Source: an uncultured Arenicella sp. (lineage in GTDB: Bacteria > Pseudomonadota > Gammaproteobacteria > Arenicellales > Arenicellaceae). From it: DNA of 64,000 bases. The stretch spans positions 120,013 through 184,012 of the forward strand of contig CANMNN010000005.1 of assembly GCA_947499305.1 (NCBI GenBank). The letters run 5' to 3'. Under the pieces are notes generated by a model that was not told where the DNA came from, made no database searches, and saw only the letters and a list, made by a program, of their open reading frames with translations. The position numbers and the translations under genes are program-made. This document shows, in pieces, positions 9,437 through 19,436 of this stretch. Positions within the stretch are counted from its first letter, which is position 1. Each line of letters opens with the position of its first letter.

Positions 9437-12432
9437 TGAAGCGCATTCCAAATGGCGGCCGAATTGATCGCTCCAAACCTGTCAATTTTAGTTTTGAGGG
9501 TAAAAGCTACCAGGGTTTTCAAGGTGACACGATTGCCTCTGCACTGCTTGCGAACGACGTAAAATTAATCGGGCGTAGTTGGAAATATCATCGGCCTCGT
9601 GGTGTTGTCGGGGATGGTGCAGAAGAGCCAAATGCTTTGTTTCAAGTAGAGCAGGGCGCGTTGACCATTCCTAACGTACGTGGCACGCAGGCTCCTATTT
9701 ATGACGCAATGGTTGTCAATAGCACTAACGCATGGCCGAGTGTGAATTTTGATGTGATGTCAATATTCGGAGCTTTCTCGCGCTTTCTTCCGGCGGGCTT
9801 CTACTATAAAACCTTTATGTGGCCTGCTAAGTTTTGGATGGCGTATGAGCACATTATTCGCCAAGCATCTGGCCTTGGTGAATCGCCAAGGGAGTCTGAC
9901 CCAGATCATTACGAAAAAACCAATGCTCATTGTGACGTCTTAGTCGCTGGCGCAGGACCATCTGGTTTGATGGCGGCTTTGAGTGCTGGCCGGGCCGGTG
10001 CGCGAGTAATAATCGCTGATGAGCAAGAGGAGCTCGGTGGGCGTCTGTTGTCTTCGAGCGAACTAATTGATTCTAAGCCTGCGACTAAATGGTTAGAAGA
10101 AACGCTCGAAGAGTTGGCGAGTTTAAAGAACGTGACGCTTATTCCTCGAGGCACGGTTTTTGGTTACCACGATGCGAATTTTCTTACTATTGCAGAGCGA
10201 CTAACGGACCATCTTGCGCTAGCCCAACGCTCTGGTCCGCGCGAGCGACTGTGGCGAGTGAGAGCCAAACAAGTGGTCTTGGCGACCGGTGCTCACGAGC
10301 GCCCAATTGTGTTTGGCAATAATGATCGCCCAGGTGTGATGCTTGCCTCAGCGGCCTCAACTTATACAAATCGCTATGGCGTACTGCTAGGGGATTCAGC
10401 CGTCGTGTTCACCAATAACGACAGCGCCTATCAAACTGCTCTGGATTTAAAAGCCTCCGGCATGTCAGCGGTAACCTTGGTCGACGCCCGAGCAAGTAAT
10501 GAGAATCTGATTGAACCATTGAAAGCAGTTGGAGTTGAGGTTATTAATCAATGCGCAGTCGTAAATGTCATTGGTAAAGCGCGAGTTATCGCCGCCGAAA
10601 TACAGAACCTGAGCGACGATGGCAAATCTATTTTTGGTGCTAAGCAGCGCATTGATTGCGATATTGTTGCCACTTCTGGCGGCTGGAACCCCGCAATTCA
10701 CTTGTATTCTCAATCGGGCGGCAAAGCGCTTTGGAATGATGATAAAGCCTGTTTTGAAAATGGTATTTCGGTTCAAGATCAAGTTTCTGTTGGCGCTGCA
10801 AACGCAAGCTTTTCTCTCGTAGACTGTTTAACAGAGGGGGCGCAAGCGGGTAGGAGCGCGGCAATCGCCGCGGGTTTTAATACTAAAAATACAAGAATCC
10901 CTGGTGTGTCTTGCTCGGCCGGTACTGATTTAACCCCGCTTTGGCGCACTCCAACCGAAGACCCGCCAGGCCGTGGAGCTAAGGCCTTTGTTGACCAGCA
11001 AAATGATGTGGGCGTGTCGGATATTTATTTAGCTGCGCGCGAAGGCTTTGAATCAATCGAGCATGTTAAGCGTTATACCGCGCTAGGCTTTGGTACCGAC
11101 CAAGGCAAGATGGGTAACATCAGCGGTATGGCGATATTGTCTGAGGCTTTGGGTAACTCTATTTCAGATACTGGTACGACAACGTTTCGACCAAACTATA
11201 CACCTGTCACCTTCGGTGCGATTGCTGGCCCAGAAATAGGTGAGAATCTATCCGACCCCGTGCGTAAAACTGCGATGCATACCTGGCATCAAGAAAACGG
11301 CGCTTTATTCGAAGATGTTGGTCAGTGGAAGCGTCCCTGGTATTTCCCGAAGCTAAACGAAGATATTCATCAAGCGGTGGATCGAGAGTGTTTGGCGGTA
11401 AGAAATAGTGTCGGTATTATGGATGCGTCAACGCTTGGTAAGATTGAAATCACGGGCAAAGATTCGGGTGACTTTCTGAATATGATATACACCAATGCCT
11501 GGAAAAAGCTTGGCATTAACACTGCGCGCTATGGCTTTATGTTAGGTGAAGATGGCATGGTGATGGACGATGGTGTAACTATTCGACTGGATGAAAACCG
11601 CTACTTTATGCACACCACAACCGGCGGTGCGGCGAGCGTGATGTCCTGGATGGAGCTTTGGCTGCAAACCGAATGGCCCGAGCTTGAGGTGTATTTAACT
11701 TCAGTGACAGATCATTGGGCGACCGCGGCAGTCGCTGGCCCCAATAGCCGTAAGGTTGTGGATTCGGTTATCGACGGAATCGATTTTGATAAAGATGCCT
11801 TCCCATTTATGGCCTCTCGAGAGGGCTTGCTTGCGGGTTTACCAGTACGAGTTAATAGAATTAGCTTCTCTGGAGAGCTTTGTTATGAGGTCAATATTCA
11901 GGCGAATCATGGTTGTTTCATGTGGGAGCAATTAATAGCGGCAGGTGCAAAATATGATATTACGCCCTACGGCACTGAGGCTATGCACGTTTTGCGCGCT
12001 GAAAAGGGCTATGTAATTGTTGGCCAAGATACCGACGGCTCAGTTACACCGATTGATCTCGGTATGGGTTGGGCGATATCGAAAACTAAAGACTTTTTAG
12101 GTAAGCGATCACTTGAACGAAGTGACACCGCGCGAAAAGATCGAAAGCAGTTTGTTGGTTTATTAACGGACGATCCCAAGGTTGTTCTGCAAGAGGGCTC
12201 ACAGATTGTGAATAACGCGAGTGATCAAATACCGTTGCCGATGCTTGGTCATGTGACCTCGAGTTACTACAGTGCTTGTGTAGGGCGGTCGATCGCTTTG
12301 GCATTGGTTAAGAATGGCCATCAACGCATGGGGGACACGGTTTACGTGACGACACCTGATAAGGGTTTTGTTTCAGCTAAAATTAGCACTACGGTTTTTC
12401 TAGACCCTCAAGGGGAGAAGCAAAATGCCTGA
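9436..12432 (+). CDS. soxA: Sarcosine oxidase, alpha subunit
   Basis: Large subunit (998 residues). Domains in order: an N-terminal ferredoxin-like Fer2_4 fold (about 10-100; RIDRSKPVNFSFEGKSY) lacking cluster cysteines, as is normal here; an NAD/FAD-type dinucleotide-binding domain (VLVAGAGPSGLMAALSAG, about 172; VLATGAHERPIVFG; second nucleotide motif near AVVFTNNDSA); and a C-terminal GcvT/aminomethyltransferase-like folate domain (about 600-990; DASTLGKIEITGKD, SFSGELCYEVNI, LRAEKGYVIVGQDTDGS). The folate domain captures the methyl-derived C1 unit as methylene-THF. The start overlaps soxD by one base and the end overlaps soxG by eight bases. Confidence 0.97.
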   Translation: MKRIPNGGRIDRSKPVNFSFEGKSYQGFQGDTIASALLANDVKLIGRSWKYHRPRGVVGDGAEEPNALFQVEQGALTIPNVRGTQAPIYDAMVVNSTNAWPSVNFDVMSIFGAFSRFLPAGFYYKTFMWPAKFWMAYEHIIRQASGLGESPRESDPDHYEKTNAHCDVLVAGAGPSGLMAALSAGRAGARVIIADEQEELGGRLLSSSELIDSKPATKWLEETLEELASLKNVTLIPRGTVFGYHDANFLTIAERLTDHLALAQRSGPRERLWRVRAKQVVLATGAHERPIVFGNNDRPGVMLASAASTYTNRYGVLLGDSAVVFTNNDSAYQTALDLKASGMSAVTLVDARASNENLIEPLKAVGVEVINQCAVVNVIGKARVIAAEIQNLSDDGKSIFGAKQRIDCDIVATSGGWNPAIHLYSQSGGKALWNDDKACFENGISVQDQVSVGAANASFSLVDCLTEGAQAGRSAAIAAGFNTKNTRIPGVSCSAGTDLTPLWRTPTEDPPGRGAKAFVDQQNDVGVSDIYLAAREGFESIEHVKRYTALGFGTDQGKMGNISGMAILSEALGNSISDTGTTTFRPNYTPVTFGAIAGPEIGENLSDPVRKTAMHTWHQENGALFEDVGQWKRPWYFPKLNEDIHQAVDRECLAVRNSVGIMDASTLGKIEITGKDSGDFLNMIYTNAWKKLGINTARYGFMLGEDGMVMDDGVTIRLDENRYFMHTTTGGAASVMSWMELWLQTEWPELEVYLTSVTDHWATAAVAGPNSRKVVDSVIDGIDFDKDAFPFMASREGLLAGLPVRVNRISFSGELCYEVNIQANHGCFMWEQLIAAGAKYDITPYGTEAMHVLRAEKGYVIVGQDTDGSVTPIDLGMGWAISKTKDFLGKRSLERSDTARKDRKQFVGLLTDDPKVVLQEGSQIVNNASDQIPLPMLGHVTSSYYSACVGRSIALALVKNGHQRMGDTVYVTTPDKGFVSAKISTTVFLDPQGEKQNA

Positions 12433-13024
12433 GACTAAGATAATTAGCAACGCTAAAAGCCCCATGGTCGAGATCGACTTTTCGTCAATTAAGTGCCCAG
12501 GCTCAGTTTTGTCGATCTGCGAACATGCATTTCTGGGACATATCAATATTCGCGGCTCGCTTGATAATAGTAAATTTGCCGCGGCGGCTAAGAAGTCGCT
12601 CGGCATCGATTTGCCTCGCGAGGCAAACACCTTTGTTGAGCACAACGCTAAGACCATTTTATGGCTTGGACCCAATGAATGGTTGCTGGTATGTGATGCG
12701 GATGGTACGGCAAACCTTGTAGAGACATTAAAAAGCAACTTTGAAGATATCTTTTCGGCTGTTACTGATGTGTCGGGTGGGAACACCATCCTTGAAATAT
12801 CCGGCGATAGGGCTCGGGCTTTATTGTTGAAGGGTACGCCGCTCGACCTCCATCATTCTGTTTTCTCTAAAGGTCAGTGCGCGCAAACCATGGTCGCGAA
12901 AACCGGTATGACTCTATGGCAGGTCTCAGAAGACCCTGTGTATAAGTTGATTGTAAGGCGAAGCTTCTCAGATTATCTCGGACATTGGATTTTAGACGCA
13001 GCACGCGAGTATCACGAGGAGTAA
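12425..13024 (+). CDS. soxG: Sarcosine oxidase, gamma subunit
   Basis: Gamma subunit (199 residues) completing the heterotetramer; no catalytic residues of its own are known. The chain shows the weak GcvT-like fold of the family: LGPNEWLLVCDADG in the centre, VTDVSGGNTILEISGDRAR, and the C-terminal KLIVRRSFSDYLGHWILDAA. ATG 12425 lies inside the soxA 3' end (GGGGAG six bases upstream), so the four subunits are translationally linked. The following 58 bp to the convergent GNAT gene have no clear hairpin with a U-tract. Confidence 0.94.
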   Translation: MPETKIISNAKSPMVEIDFSSIKCPGSVLSICEHAFLGHINIRGSLDNSKFAAAAKKSLGIDLPREANTFVEHNAKTILWLGPNEWLLVCDADGTANLVETLKSNFEDIFSAVTDVSGGNTILEISGDRARALLLKGTPLDLHHSVFSKGQCAQTMVAKTGMTLWQVSEDPVYKLIVRRSFSDYLGHWILDAAREYHEE

Positions 13025-13082
13025 GCGAATTTAGGGTCCTTAAGGGTATTCTAGATATCGAACAACCTAGCAAGAAGAATGA

Positions 13083-13580
13083 TTACTTTTCGTTGCTAGC
13101 TTTACGATAAATCTCGAAGCCGCGTGCCCTATAATTTTGTAAGGCACTTGGGTGATCAAGCGAGCAGGTGTTGACAGTGATGCGCTTTGCACCTTCCCAC
13201 CCCCAAGCGGATTCTATAGCATGGCTTAAAAAATAGCCTCCGAAGCCTTTTGACATAAACTTAGGCGTTAGACCGAAATAAGCAATTTCAATATCGCCAC
13301 CTTTTCGTTTTTCAAGTTCGTAATAGCCAGCGATTGAACCATGACTATAAGCAAGCCAAGTTCGTAATTCATCTCGTTCGGCGTAGCTTTGCCACTCTGC
13401 ATCAGTATGTTCTAGCTTGTCTGTCCAGTCCCAAGGTTTACCGACCATTTCGTATAAGAAGCGATTAATTTGGTACTGCTTAACGCGTGCTTCAGAAATC
13501 GTAAAGTCATCTGGTTGCTTTTTCGCGTTTAATGAATCCGGAGAGGTCATCTCCAAATAGTAAATTTGCACTTGGTCCAT
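13083..13580 (-). CDS. GNAT-family N-acetyltransferase
   Basis: 165-residue acetyl-CoA-dependent acetyltransferase of unknown substrate. The fold is visible from LAYSHGSIAGYYELEK (strands 2-4) through IEIAYFGLTPKFMSKGFGGYFLSHAIESAW, which is the acetyl-CoA-binding strand and the R/Q-x-x-G-x-G/A-like loop (here SKGFGG), to the C-terminal HPSALQNYRARGFEIY. That ending is typical of GNATs acting on small molecules or protein N-termini. It lies between soxG and an SLC13 permease, 26 bp from the latter and on the same strand, so it could be read through from that gene's promoter. Nothing ties it to sarcosine metabolism. Confidence 0.88.
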   Translation of the reverse strand: MDQVQIYYLEMTSPDSLNAKKQPDDFTISEARVKQYQINRFLYEMVGKPWDWTDKLEHTDAEWQSYAERDELRTWLAYSHGSIAGYYELEKRKGGDIEIAYFGLTPKFMSKGFGGYFLSHAIESAWGWEGAKRITVNTCSLDHPSALQNYRARGFEIYRKASNEK

Positions 13581-13606
13581 TGGGTTAGCAGCTGATTAAT
13601 ACAGAT

Positions 13607-15427
13607 TTAGAAGCCATACATTATTGGCACAATAAAGCTAAAGCTAAGCCAAATTATGATGGTCAAGGGCACACCGGCTTTAACAAAGTCCATGAATGTA
13701 TATCCGCCAGCATTCATAACCAGTAAGTTCGTTTGATACGCCATTGGCGTGGCATAACTCATATTAGCGCCAAATAATACCGCCAATACGAACGCCTCGG
13801 GTGGCAAACCAAGTTGTGTAGCAATGCTGATGGCTATCGGCGTACCGATTACCGCCGCGGCATTGTTAGAAACAATATTGGTTAGTATCGCCATTAATAA
13901 CATTAGGAGCGAGAACACCACGCGATCGGGCATGCCCTTAGTCACTTCAACAAATTCATGAGCCACATATAAGGTGGCTCCGGTTTGTGTTAAGGCTGTG
14001 CCTAACGCCAAACTTGCCACCACAATCAGAATCACTTGTGCGCTTAGAGCCCGCTGAATGTCTTGCCACTTCAAGCAATTGGTAAGTACCATTGCGAGAG
14101 CGCCAGCAACAGCGCTGATCGAAATCGGAACGATTCCTAGACCCGCAGCAAGAATGGTCATAGCCATGATAATGATGGCACGTGGTGCGTATTTGGTCGA
14201 TGGTAACTCAGTTGTCGCATCAAGCACTAGAAAGTGTCCGCGACGTTTTACTTCATCAATATTTTCGCTAGAGCCTTGAACCAACAACACATCCCCTAGT
14301 CTTAGTGGCGTTCTAGCAATACCTTGCGGCATATTCTCGAGCACTTTACCTTTGCGGTGAATCGCCAAGGTCACGAGCTGATAAACATCTGAGAAGTGCG
14401 CTTCGTTCAGGGTTCGATGAATCATCGGCGATCCACGGTCGATAACTAGCTCAGCAAGATGTTGTTGATCGTCTGACAAGGGGTTATCGTCACTAACTTC
14501 ATGCCCTTTAGAGTACAGCGTAGCTCCCAAGGTGCGCTCAAATTCTTTTAGTGCGCCTGGAGTGTCTCGAACCAGCAAACGATCACCGGCTCGAATCTTC
14601 GCGTCAGGCAAGGGCACGGTAAAGGTGTTTTCGGTTCGTCGGATGCCGGAGACTTGGATCGCGCCTTCCGTTTTCTCGATAATCTCTGTGAGCGTTTTGT
14701 CTGCTGCCCAGCTGTCATCACCAACGTGTAGGTGTGCTGTGAAGATCCGAGGGCCGCTGTCTTCTAGGTTTGGCGTTCGGTTGGGTAGTATTCTCGGGGC
14801 AATCAACCAAAGGTACACAATCCCTATTGAGCCAGCAATTGCTGCCGGGATGAAGAAATCGAACATTCCGATAGTTTGTAATCCCATATCGCTGGCAACG
14901 CTAACAACCAATAAGTTAGTAGAGGTGCCGATGGTTGTGGTCATGCCTCCCAATAAGGTAGCTAGCCCCATTGGCATCAATATTCCAGAAGGATTGCTTT
15001 TTGTGCGAATCGCGACGTTCAGCATAATTGGCAAGAGAAGCACAACAATGGGAGTATTGTTCACCACTGCGCTCAACAAAGCCGACACGATTAGCGTGAT
15101 GAGGACCGACAAAGTTGGGCTCACTCCCCAGAGTTTTGCGAGGCCGCGGCCAACGGGGTCGAGTGCGCCAGTGCGAACAATTCCGTATCCTGCCACCATT
15201 AATCCACAGACGGCGATCAAAGCTTCATGCGCAAAACCAGCGAAAAAAGTAACCGGGCTTAGAATTTGTCCGGTTGATGTTTGATACGGATAAAGTTGAA
15301 AACTCACCGCAAGCAACACGATCACTGCCAAACTCGACGTTTCAAGAGGAATACGGTCGCGGGTAAACAGTATAAGAGCTACTACGGTTAAGCTTAGCGC
15401 CCAAATTGCATGAGGATCCAAATGCAT
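13607..15427 (-). CDS. SLC13/DASS-family permease with two RCK_C domains
   Basis: 606-residue inner-membrane transporter of the divalent anion/sodium symporter superfamily (dicarboxylate, sulfate or related anions). Hydrophobic helices fill residues about 5-210 and 410-606; between them lie two TrkA_C/RCK_C regulatory lobes (about 215-300 and 330-400; GDRLLVRDTPGAL and GDVLLVQGSSENIDEV). The family hairpin signatures are VVNNTPIVVLLLPIM with GTSTNLLV in the first half and NIVSNNAAAVIGTPIA with SYATPMAYQTNLLV in the second, i.e. the SNT-like re-entrant loops that bind Na+ and substrate. The gene is divergent from a paralogue at 15702. The substrate cannot be read from sequence. Confidence 0.92.
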   Translation of the reverse strand: MHLDPHAIWALSLTVVALILFTRDRIPLETSSLAVIVLLAVSFQLYPYQTSTGQILSPVTFFAGFAHEALIAVCGLMVAGYGIVRTGALDPVGRGLAKLWGVSPTLSVLITLIVSALLSAVVNNTPIVVLLLPIMLNVAIRTKSNPSGILMPMGLATLLGGMTTTIGTSTNLLVVSVASDMGLQTIGMFDFFIPAAIAGSIGIVYLWLIAPRILPNRTPNLEDSGPRIFTAHLHVGDDSWAADKTLTEIIEKTEGAIQVSGIRRTENTFTVPLPDAKIRAGDRLLVRDTPGALKEFERTLGATLYSKGHEVSDDNPLSDDQQHLAELVIDRGSPMIHRTLNEAHFSDVYQLVTLAIHRKGKVLENMPQGIARTPLRLGDVLLVQGSSENIDEVKRRGHFLVLDATTELPSTKYAPRAIIIMAMTILAAGLGIVPISISAVAGALAMVLTNCLKWQDIQRALSAQVILIVVASLALGTALTQTGATLYVAHEFVEVTKGMPDRVVFSLLMLLMAILTNIVSNNAAAVIGTPIAISIATQLGLPPEAFVLAVLFGANMSYATPMAYQTNLLVMNAGGYTFMDFVKAGVPLTIIIWLSFSFIVPIMYGF

Positions 15428-15701
15428 AAGAAGTTACTTTTTAGTTTAGTAGCTTCATTATAAATGCAATGGCGTGGGTCACTTCAAGCAGTATATTTTC
15501 TAATCGAGCTTGCAAATCAGACAGTTTTCGAAACTGATTTTCTCCTAAGTGGAAAACTAGACCGTATTTTTGCTCAATTAGGACACAGCGAGCGAGTTTT
15601 TATTTAGCCCTAGCAACCAAGCTTGGCGGCGCTATGTTACTATATTTACGTTGATTTTTACCCAATGCAAATTATCCCAACACTGTAGCTGAGAGAACAT
15701 T

Positions 15702-17552
15702 ATGGACGTCGCCCTAACAAACGAAATTATCGCAGTCCTGGGTATTCTTTCGTTTGCGGTGATTTTGTTTGTGTTTGAAGTGGTTCGGGTTGATGTTGCC
15801 GCTTTAATTGTGTTGGTATTGCTAGGCTTGTCATCGCAAATAGAAGCGTTCAATGGCGGCCTTGTACCTACCTATCAGCTCTTTGATGGCTTTTCTAGTA
15901 ACGCGGTGATGTCGATTATTGCCGTAATGATTATCGGTGCTGGTTTGGATAAAACGGGTGTCATGGGAGTAATGGCTGCGCAGATTCTCAAACGGGCAGG
16001 CAAGACTGAAGGCAAGATTACCTTTGTGCTGTCAGCCTGTGTCGCTTGGATTTCCAGCTTTATGCAGAACATCGGCGCGGCGGCTTTGTTTTTGCCCGTT
16101 GTCAGCCGTATTTCTCGTCGCACTGCCATTCCCCTGTCGCGCCTTTTAATGCCTATGGGCTTCTGCGCCATCTTGGGCGGTACGATGACGATGGTGGGTT
16201 CTTCACCGCTAATTTTACTAAATGATCTTATCGAAAGCGCCAATTTACATTTCCCTGATAATGCTATTCCAATGGAAACTTTTGGCCTATTTTCGGTCAC
16301 TCCGGTTGGCCTAGCCTTGGTAGCCACAGGTATTGCTTACTTTTTGATTCTTGGTAAACGCATTCTTCCTGTCGCAGAGAAGCAAACATTGACGACCGAA
16401 AACTTGCAACACTATCGAGATGTCTATGGTATCGATGGCCGCATTTTCGAGGTAACGGTTAATGAGGACAGCGATTTAGCGGGTCTTGCTCTCGGGGAAG
16501 TGCAAGCCCGAGGTCGCGCCGGCTGGATTCTGGGGATCAAATCTGGTGACAATATTCGGATTATTCCTGAGCAAAATACGCCAATTCAAGAGGGTTCAGT
16601 GTTGGCTATTATGGGATCAAGACAGGAGATCGCAAGTTATGCCGAAGATCACCGATTGACTATCAGCCCGTTTTTAAATGAGTTTGCTGATGCCCTAAAC
16701 CCAACAACCGCTGGTATTGCCGAAATTGTAATACCGCCAGATTCAGATGTTATCGATAAAACTATTTCAGAATTAGACATTCGCAAGCGCTATGGAATGA
16801 GAATTCTTACTGTCTATCGTGTGGATACAGTTATTGATGATGAGCTCTCTAGTCTTAGTTTGCAGGCTGGGGATACCTTAGTAGTGCACAGTCGCTGGCA
16901 AGATATGATTAAGGTTGCTAAGGATAAGCGCTTCGCGGTCGTTACCGATTTTCCAAAGGAAGAGTTTCGTACCAACAAATTACGAAATGCCTCGGTTGCG
17001 TTTGTTATCGCAATCAGTCTTGTGTTGTTTAGCGATCTGCCTCTGGCGCTGTCGTTAATGGTGGGTGCGGTCGGTATGGTTATCGGACGAGTGCTTGATA
17101 TGGAAGAAGCTTACAATGCCGTGTCTTGGCAAACGGTGTTCTTGCTAGCGTGCTTGATTCCGCTCGGGATGGCGATGCAGCAATCAGGTGCCGCCGCTTA
17201 CCTTGCAGCACTAGCGCTTGGATTTATGGATGGTTTCCCTGTTTGGGGAATCCAATTGTTTTTAGCAATTATCGCCACGGTGTTTACTTTGGTGATGTCA
17301 AACGTTGGCGCCACCGTTTTATTGGTGCCTCTTGCAATTCAAATGGCATTAGGCGTTGGCGCCGATCCAGCAATTTTTGCTTTAACGATAGCGCTTGCGA
17401 CCTCAAATTCGTTTTTGATTCCAACCCATCAAGTGAATGCCCTAATCATGGGCCCGGCGGGCTACAAGGTAAAAGATTTCATGAAGGCCGGTGCTGGCAT
17501 GACGATATTGTTTTTGGTGGTCATGCTATTGGTTTTAAACTTGTTCTATTAA
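15702..17552 (+). CDS. SLC13/DASS-family permease with two RCK_C domains (second copy)
   Basis: 616-residue paralogue of the divergent permease. Same layout: helices to about residue 220, paired RCK_C lobes (about 225-310 and 330-410; GSVLAIMGSRQEI and GDTLVVHSRWQDM), then a second membrane half. Loop signatures are QNIGAAALFLPVV with GGTMTMVGSSPLILL in the first half and MSNVGATVLLVPLAIQ with ATSNSFLIPTHQVNALIMG in the second. These differ from the neighbour (SSPLI instead of STNLL), suggesting a different anion. ATG 15702 has GAGAGA upstream. Two TTAAGCTTAA palindromes at 17549-17574 could form a weak hairpin at the 3' end. Confidence 0.92.
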   Translation: MDVALTNEIIAVLGILSFAVILFVFEVVRVDVAALIVLVLLGLSSQIEAFNGGLVPTYQLFDGFSSNAVMSIIAVMIIGAGLDKTGVMGVMAAQILKRAGKTEGKITFVLSACVAWISSFMQNIGAAALFLPVVSRISRRTAIPLSRLLMPMGFCAILGGTMTMVGSSPLILLNDLIESANLHFPDNAIPMETFGLFSVTPVGLALVATGIAYFLILGKRILPVAEKQTLTTENLQHYRDVYGIDGRIFEVTVNEDSDLAGLALGEVQARGRAGWILGIKSGDNIRIIPEQNTPIQEGSVLAIMGSRQEIASYAEDHRLTISPFLNEFADALNPTTAGIAEIVIPPDSDVIDKTISELDIRKRYGMRILTVYRVDTVIDDELSSLSLQAGDTLVVHSRWQDMIKVAKDKRFAVVTDFPKEEFRTNKLRNASVAFVIAISLVLFSDLPLALSLMVGAVGMVIGRVLDMEEAYNAVSWQTVFLLACLIPLGMAMQQSGAAAYLAALALGFMDGFPVWGIQLFLAIIATVFTLVMSNVGATVLLVPLAIQMALGVGADPAIFALTIALATSNSFLIPTHQVNALIMGPAGYKVKDFMKAGAGMTILFLVVMLLVLNLFY

Positions 17553-17632
17553 GCTTAAATTCCGTTAAGCTTAAAGACTTGATATCACAATAGAGCTAGG
17601 CTCACGACTTACCCAACGTTAAGATACTCATT

Positions 17633-18088
17633 ATGAAAAAAATTATTATTCTCTTTGCTAGCGCATTTTTGGTTGCGTGTGGTGGTGGCGACAGTGATTC
17701 GGGCAGTATGGTTGACGATACTTTGCCGGGTACTAATGTCCCTGCTAACTTCGCAGGAACCTATACTGGAACAGCCGATTTAACCGCAAGCGCAATAGGT
17801 ATTACTGAAAGTGATACCTTCGACGTTACGATTACGGTTACTAGTGATGGATTGGTGCGCTTTGATGGCGATGATCCCGATGAAACGTTCACAGTTGGAA
17901 TACAAAATGACGGAGTATTCAGAGGAACGCTGTCGATTGAAGAAGATGAATGCCAAGGCTCGGTTACTGTAACCGGCACGGTTGATGGCACGCGAGCATC
18001 AGGCGATGTTACGGGCTCAGGTGAGTGTGAGCTTAGAGGCTTGAGCATCGACGTGTCACTGGACGGAACGTTTAATGCTACGCGTTAA
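17633..18088 (+). CDS. Small putative lipoprotein, beta-rich
   Basis: 151-residue protein with a lipoprotein signal peptide (MKKIIILFASAFLVACGGGD; lipobox LVAC, cysteine about residue 16), so probably anchored in the envelope. The mature part starts with a flexible Gly/Ser/Asp linker and then repeats short threonine-rich strands (TYTGTADLTASAIG, FDVTITVTSDGLVRF, GSVTVTGTVDGTRASGDVTG), suggesting a small lipocalin-like or beta-sandwich fold. Two cysteines (DECQGSV and GECELRG) could form a disulphide. No function can be assigned. It lies 80 bp after the SLC13 gene and is convergent with ispG. Confidence 0.72.
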   Translation: MKKIIILFASAFLVACGGGDSDSGSMVDDTLPGTNVPANFAGTYTGTADLTASAIGITESDTFDVTITVTSDGLVRFDGDDPDETFTVGIQNDGVFRGTLSIEEDECQGSVTVTGTVDGTRASGDVTGSGECELRGLSIDVSLDGTFNATR

Positions 18089-18089
18089 T

Positions 18090-18122
18090 GCTTAGTTGTG
18101 GCTTAGTTGTGGCTTAGTTGTG
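18090..18122. repeat. Three tandem copies of an 11-bp unit
   Basis: GCTTAGTTGTG repeated three times without mismatch immediately after the lipoprotein stop codon, leading into the hairpin at 18126. Looks like slippage. Confidence 0.8.
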
Positions 18123-18125
18123 GCT

Positions 18126-18156
18126 TTGAATCACGAGCGCTGAGCTCATGATTCAA
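18126..18156. terminator. Hairpin between convergent lipoprotein gene and ispG
   Basis: TTGAATCA and GAGC on the left pair with GCTC and TGATTCAA on the right, with one mismatch and a 5-nt loop. It lacks a long U-tract on either strand but is positioned to end both convergent transcripts. Confidence 0.55.
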
Positions 18157-18168
18157 GCACATTTCTTG

Positions 18169-19314
18169 CTATGAAGCCTTAGCTTGCTGCTCAATAAGCT
18201 GGTCGAGTTCGACTTTCAGTTTATCCAAAATCACGTCGTAACCAAAAGCGCCAAGCTTCTCGCCTTGGCGTTTTAGATTTACCTGTTTAGGGCCGCACCA
18301 CAGTCCTAGATCCGCATCGTCGGTTTCACCAGGGCCATTAACTCTACAGCCCATTACGGCGATTGTTATGTTGTGATCCTCGGCGTAAGTGGTCATTTCC
18401 TTAACATCCTGTGCGAGCTCGATAAATGCTTCGTTTTCAACTCGAGAGCAACTCGGGCAACTGATTATATTAAGTTTGTCAGGGTCAAAAGCGACCACAC
18501 TTCTTACGCGCCCCGCGTGAATATCATCAATAATCTCATGCCCGGCATCGACTTCGTCAGCTTTAATATTATTTGGCAGTGTCAATGATACCCGCACTGT
18601 GTCGCCAATACCTCGACTAATTAATTGTTCGAATGCGATGCGAGTTTTGATTATACCCATCGGCGGCATTCCCGCTTCGGTAACGCCTAAATGCAAAGGC
18701 ACGTCAGGGCGCTCTTCGGCAAATCGTATGTTAGCGCTTATAACTTTTTGAGGATCTGAGTCTTTTAACGAAACCACATAGCGCGTAAAGCCGATTGAAT
18801 CTAAGTATTCACAATGCTCTAAGGCGCTGTCTAACATAGGAGAGACAGAGTCACGAGAATCGTATTGATCAAGTTTGGCGGGGTCTACAGAACCTGCATT
18901 GACACCTACACGCATGGCGCAATCGTGCTCACCGGCGAGGTCGGCCAAATAGCTTACCTTTTCTTGCCATGTTTTCTTTTTCTCATGGTGAAATAAGTGG
19001 CCAGGGTTGTAACGGATTTTATCTACATAAGGCGCAACCAAGGCAGCCATACGATAATTTTCTTGTAAATCGACTGATAGGGTCGCATCCGTGGCTTTAC
19101 GAATTTCGATTAGCGCGGCTGCATCTTGTTTGTTGTCTACCGCGATTCGAACTACACCGGCTTTGCGTTCATGCAGAGCATTTGTTTGATCAATGGTGGC
19201 ATCGATATCTTGCGTGCGCGTGGCGCACATGCTTTGCACAGCGATAGGGTGACCGTTACCGATTTTGATATTGCCAACGGCAACTTCGCGAGTAGAGTTT
19301 CGAATAATATTCAC
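18169..19314 (-). CDS. ispG: 4-hydroxy-3-methylbut-2-enyl diphosphate synthase (flavodoxin)
   Basis: Penultimate enzyme of the MEP isoprenoid pathway, reducing MEcPP to HMBPP with a [4Fe-4S] cluster. 381 residues. N-terminal TIM barrel with [20 protein letters not shown] and VDLQENYR; C-terminal iron-sulfur domain with [10 protein letters not shown] (two cysteines) and [13 protein letters not shown] (third), plus the usual glutamate ligand in the latter. Start is GTG at 19314. The MEP genes ispD and ispF occur at 31-33 kb, so the pathway is split within the window. The upstream neighbour is the CcsA-like gene in the same direction, 122 bp away. Confidence 0.97.
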   Translation of the reverse strand: MNIIRNSTREVAVGNIKIGNGHPIAVQSMCATRTQDIDATIDQTNALHERKAGVVRIAVDNKQDAAALIEIRKATDATLSVDLQENYRMAALVAPYVDKIRYNPGHLFHHEKKKTWQEKVSYLADLAGEHDCAMRVGVNAGSVDPAKLDQYDSRDSVSPMLDSALEHCEYLDSIGFTRYVVSLKDSDPQKVISANIRFAEERPDVPLHLGVTEAGMPPMGIIKTRIAFEQLISRGIGDTVRVSLTLPNNIKADEVDAGHEIIDDIHAGRVRSVVAFDPDKLNIISCPSCSRVENEAFIELAQDVKEMTTYAEDHNITIAVMGCRVNGPGETDDADLGLWCGPKQVNLKRQGEKLGAFGYDVILDKLKVELDQLIEQQAKAS

Positions 19315-19436
19315 AGCTGAGTCGTGGTTTGTCAGTAGGTTTACTAGGTTTAAGTCTAATTAGAACTACACCTAAGCTAGGTATAGATCGAGATCTAGGC
19401 TAAATAGTCGTTGATGAATTGATCGCCGACAGCATT

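Noticed and set aside
14532..15284. 250-codon open frame on the plus strand
   Set aside because: Fully antisense to the SLC13 permease gene at 13607-15427, with no recognisable domain and low-complexity composition mirroring the membrane helices on the other strand.
15875..16327. 150-codon open frame on the minus strand
   Set aside because: Antisense shadow of the second SLC13 gene; no ribosome-binding site and no domain.
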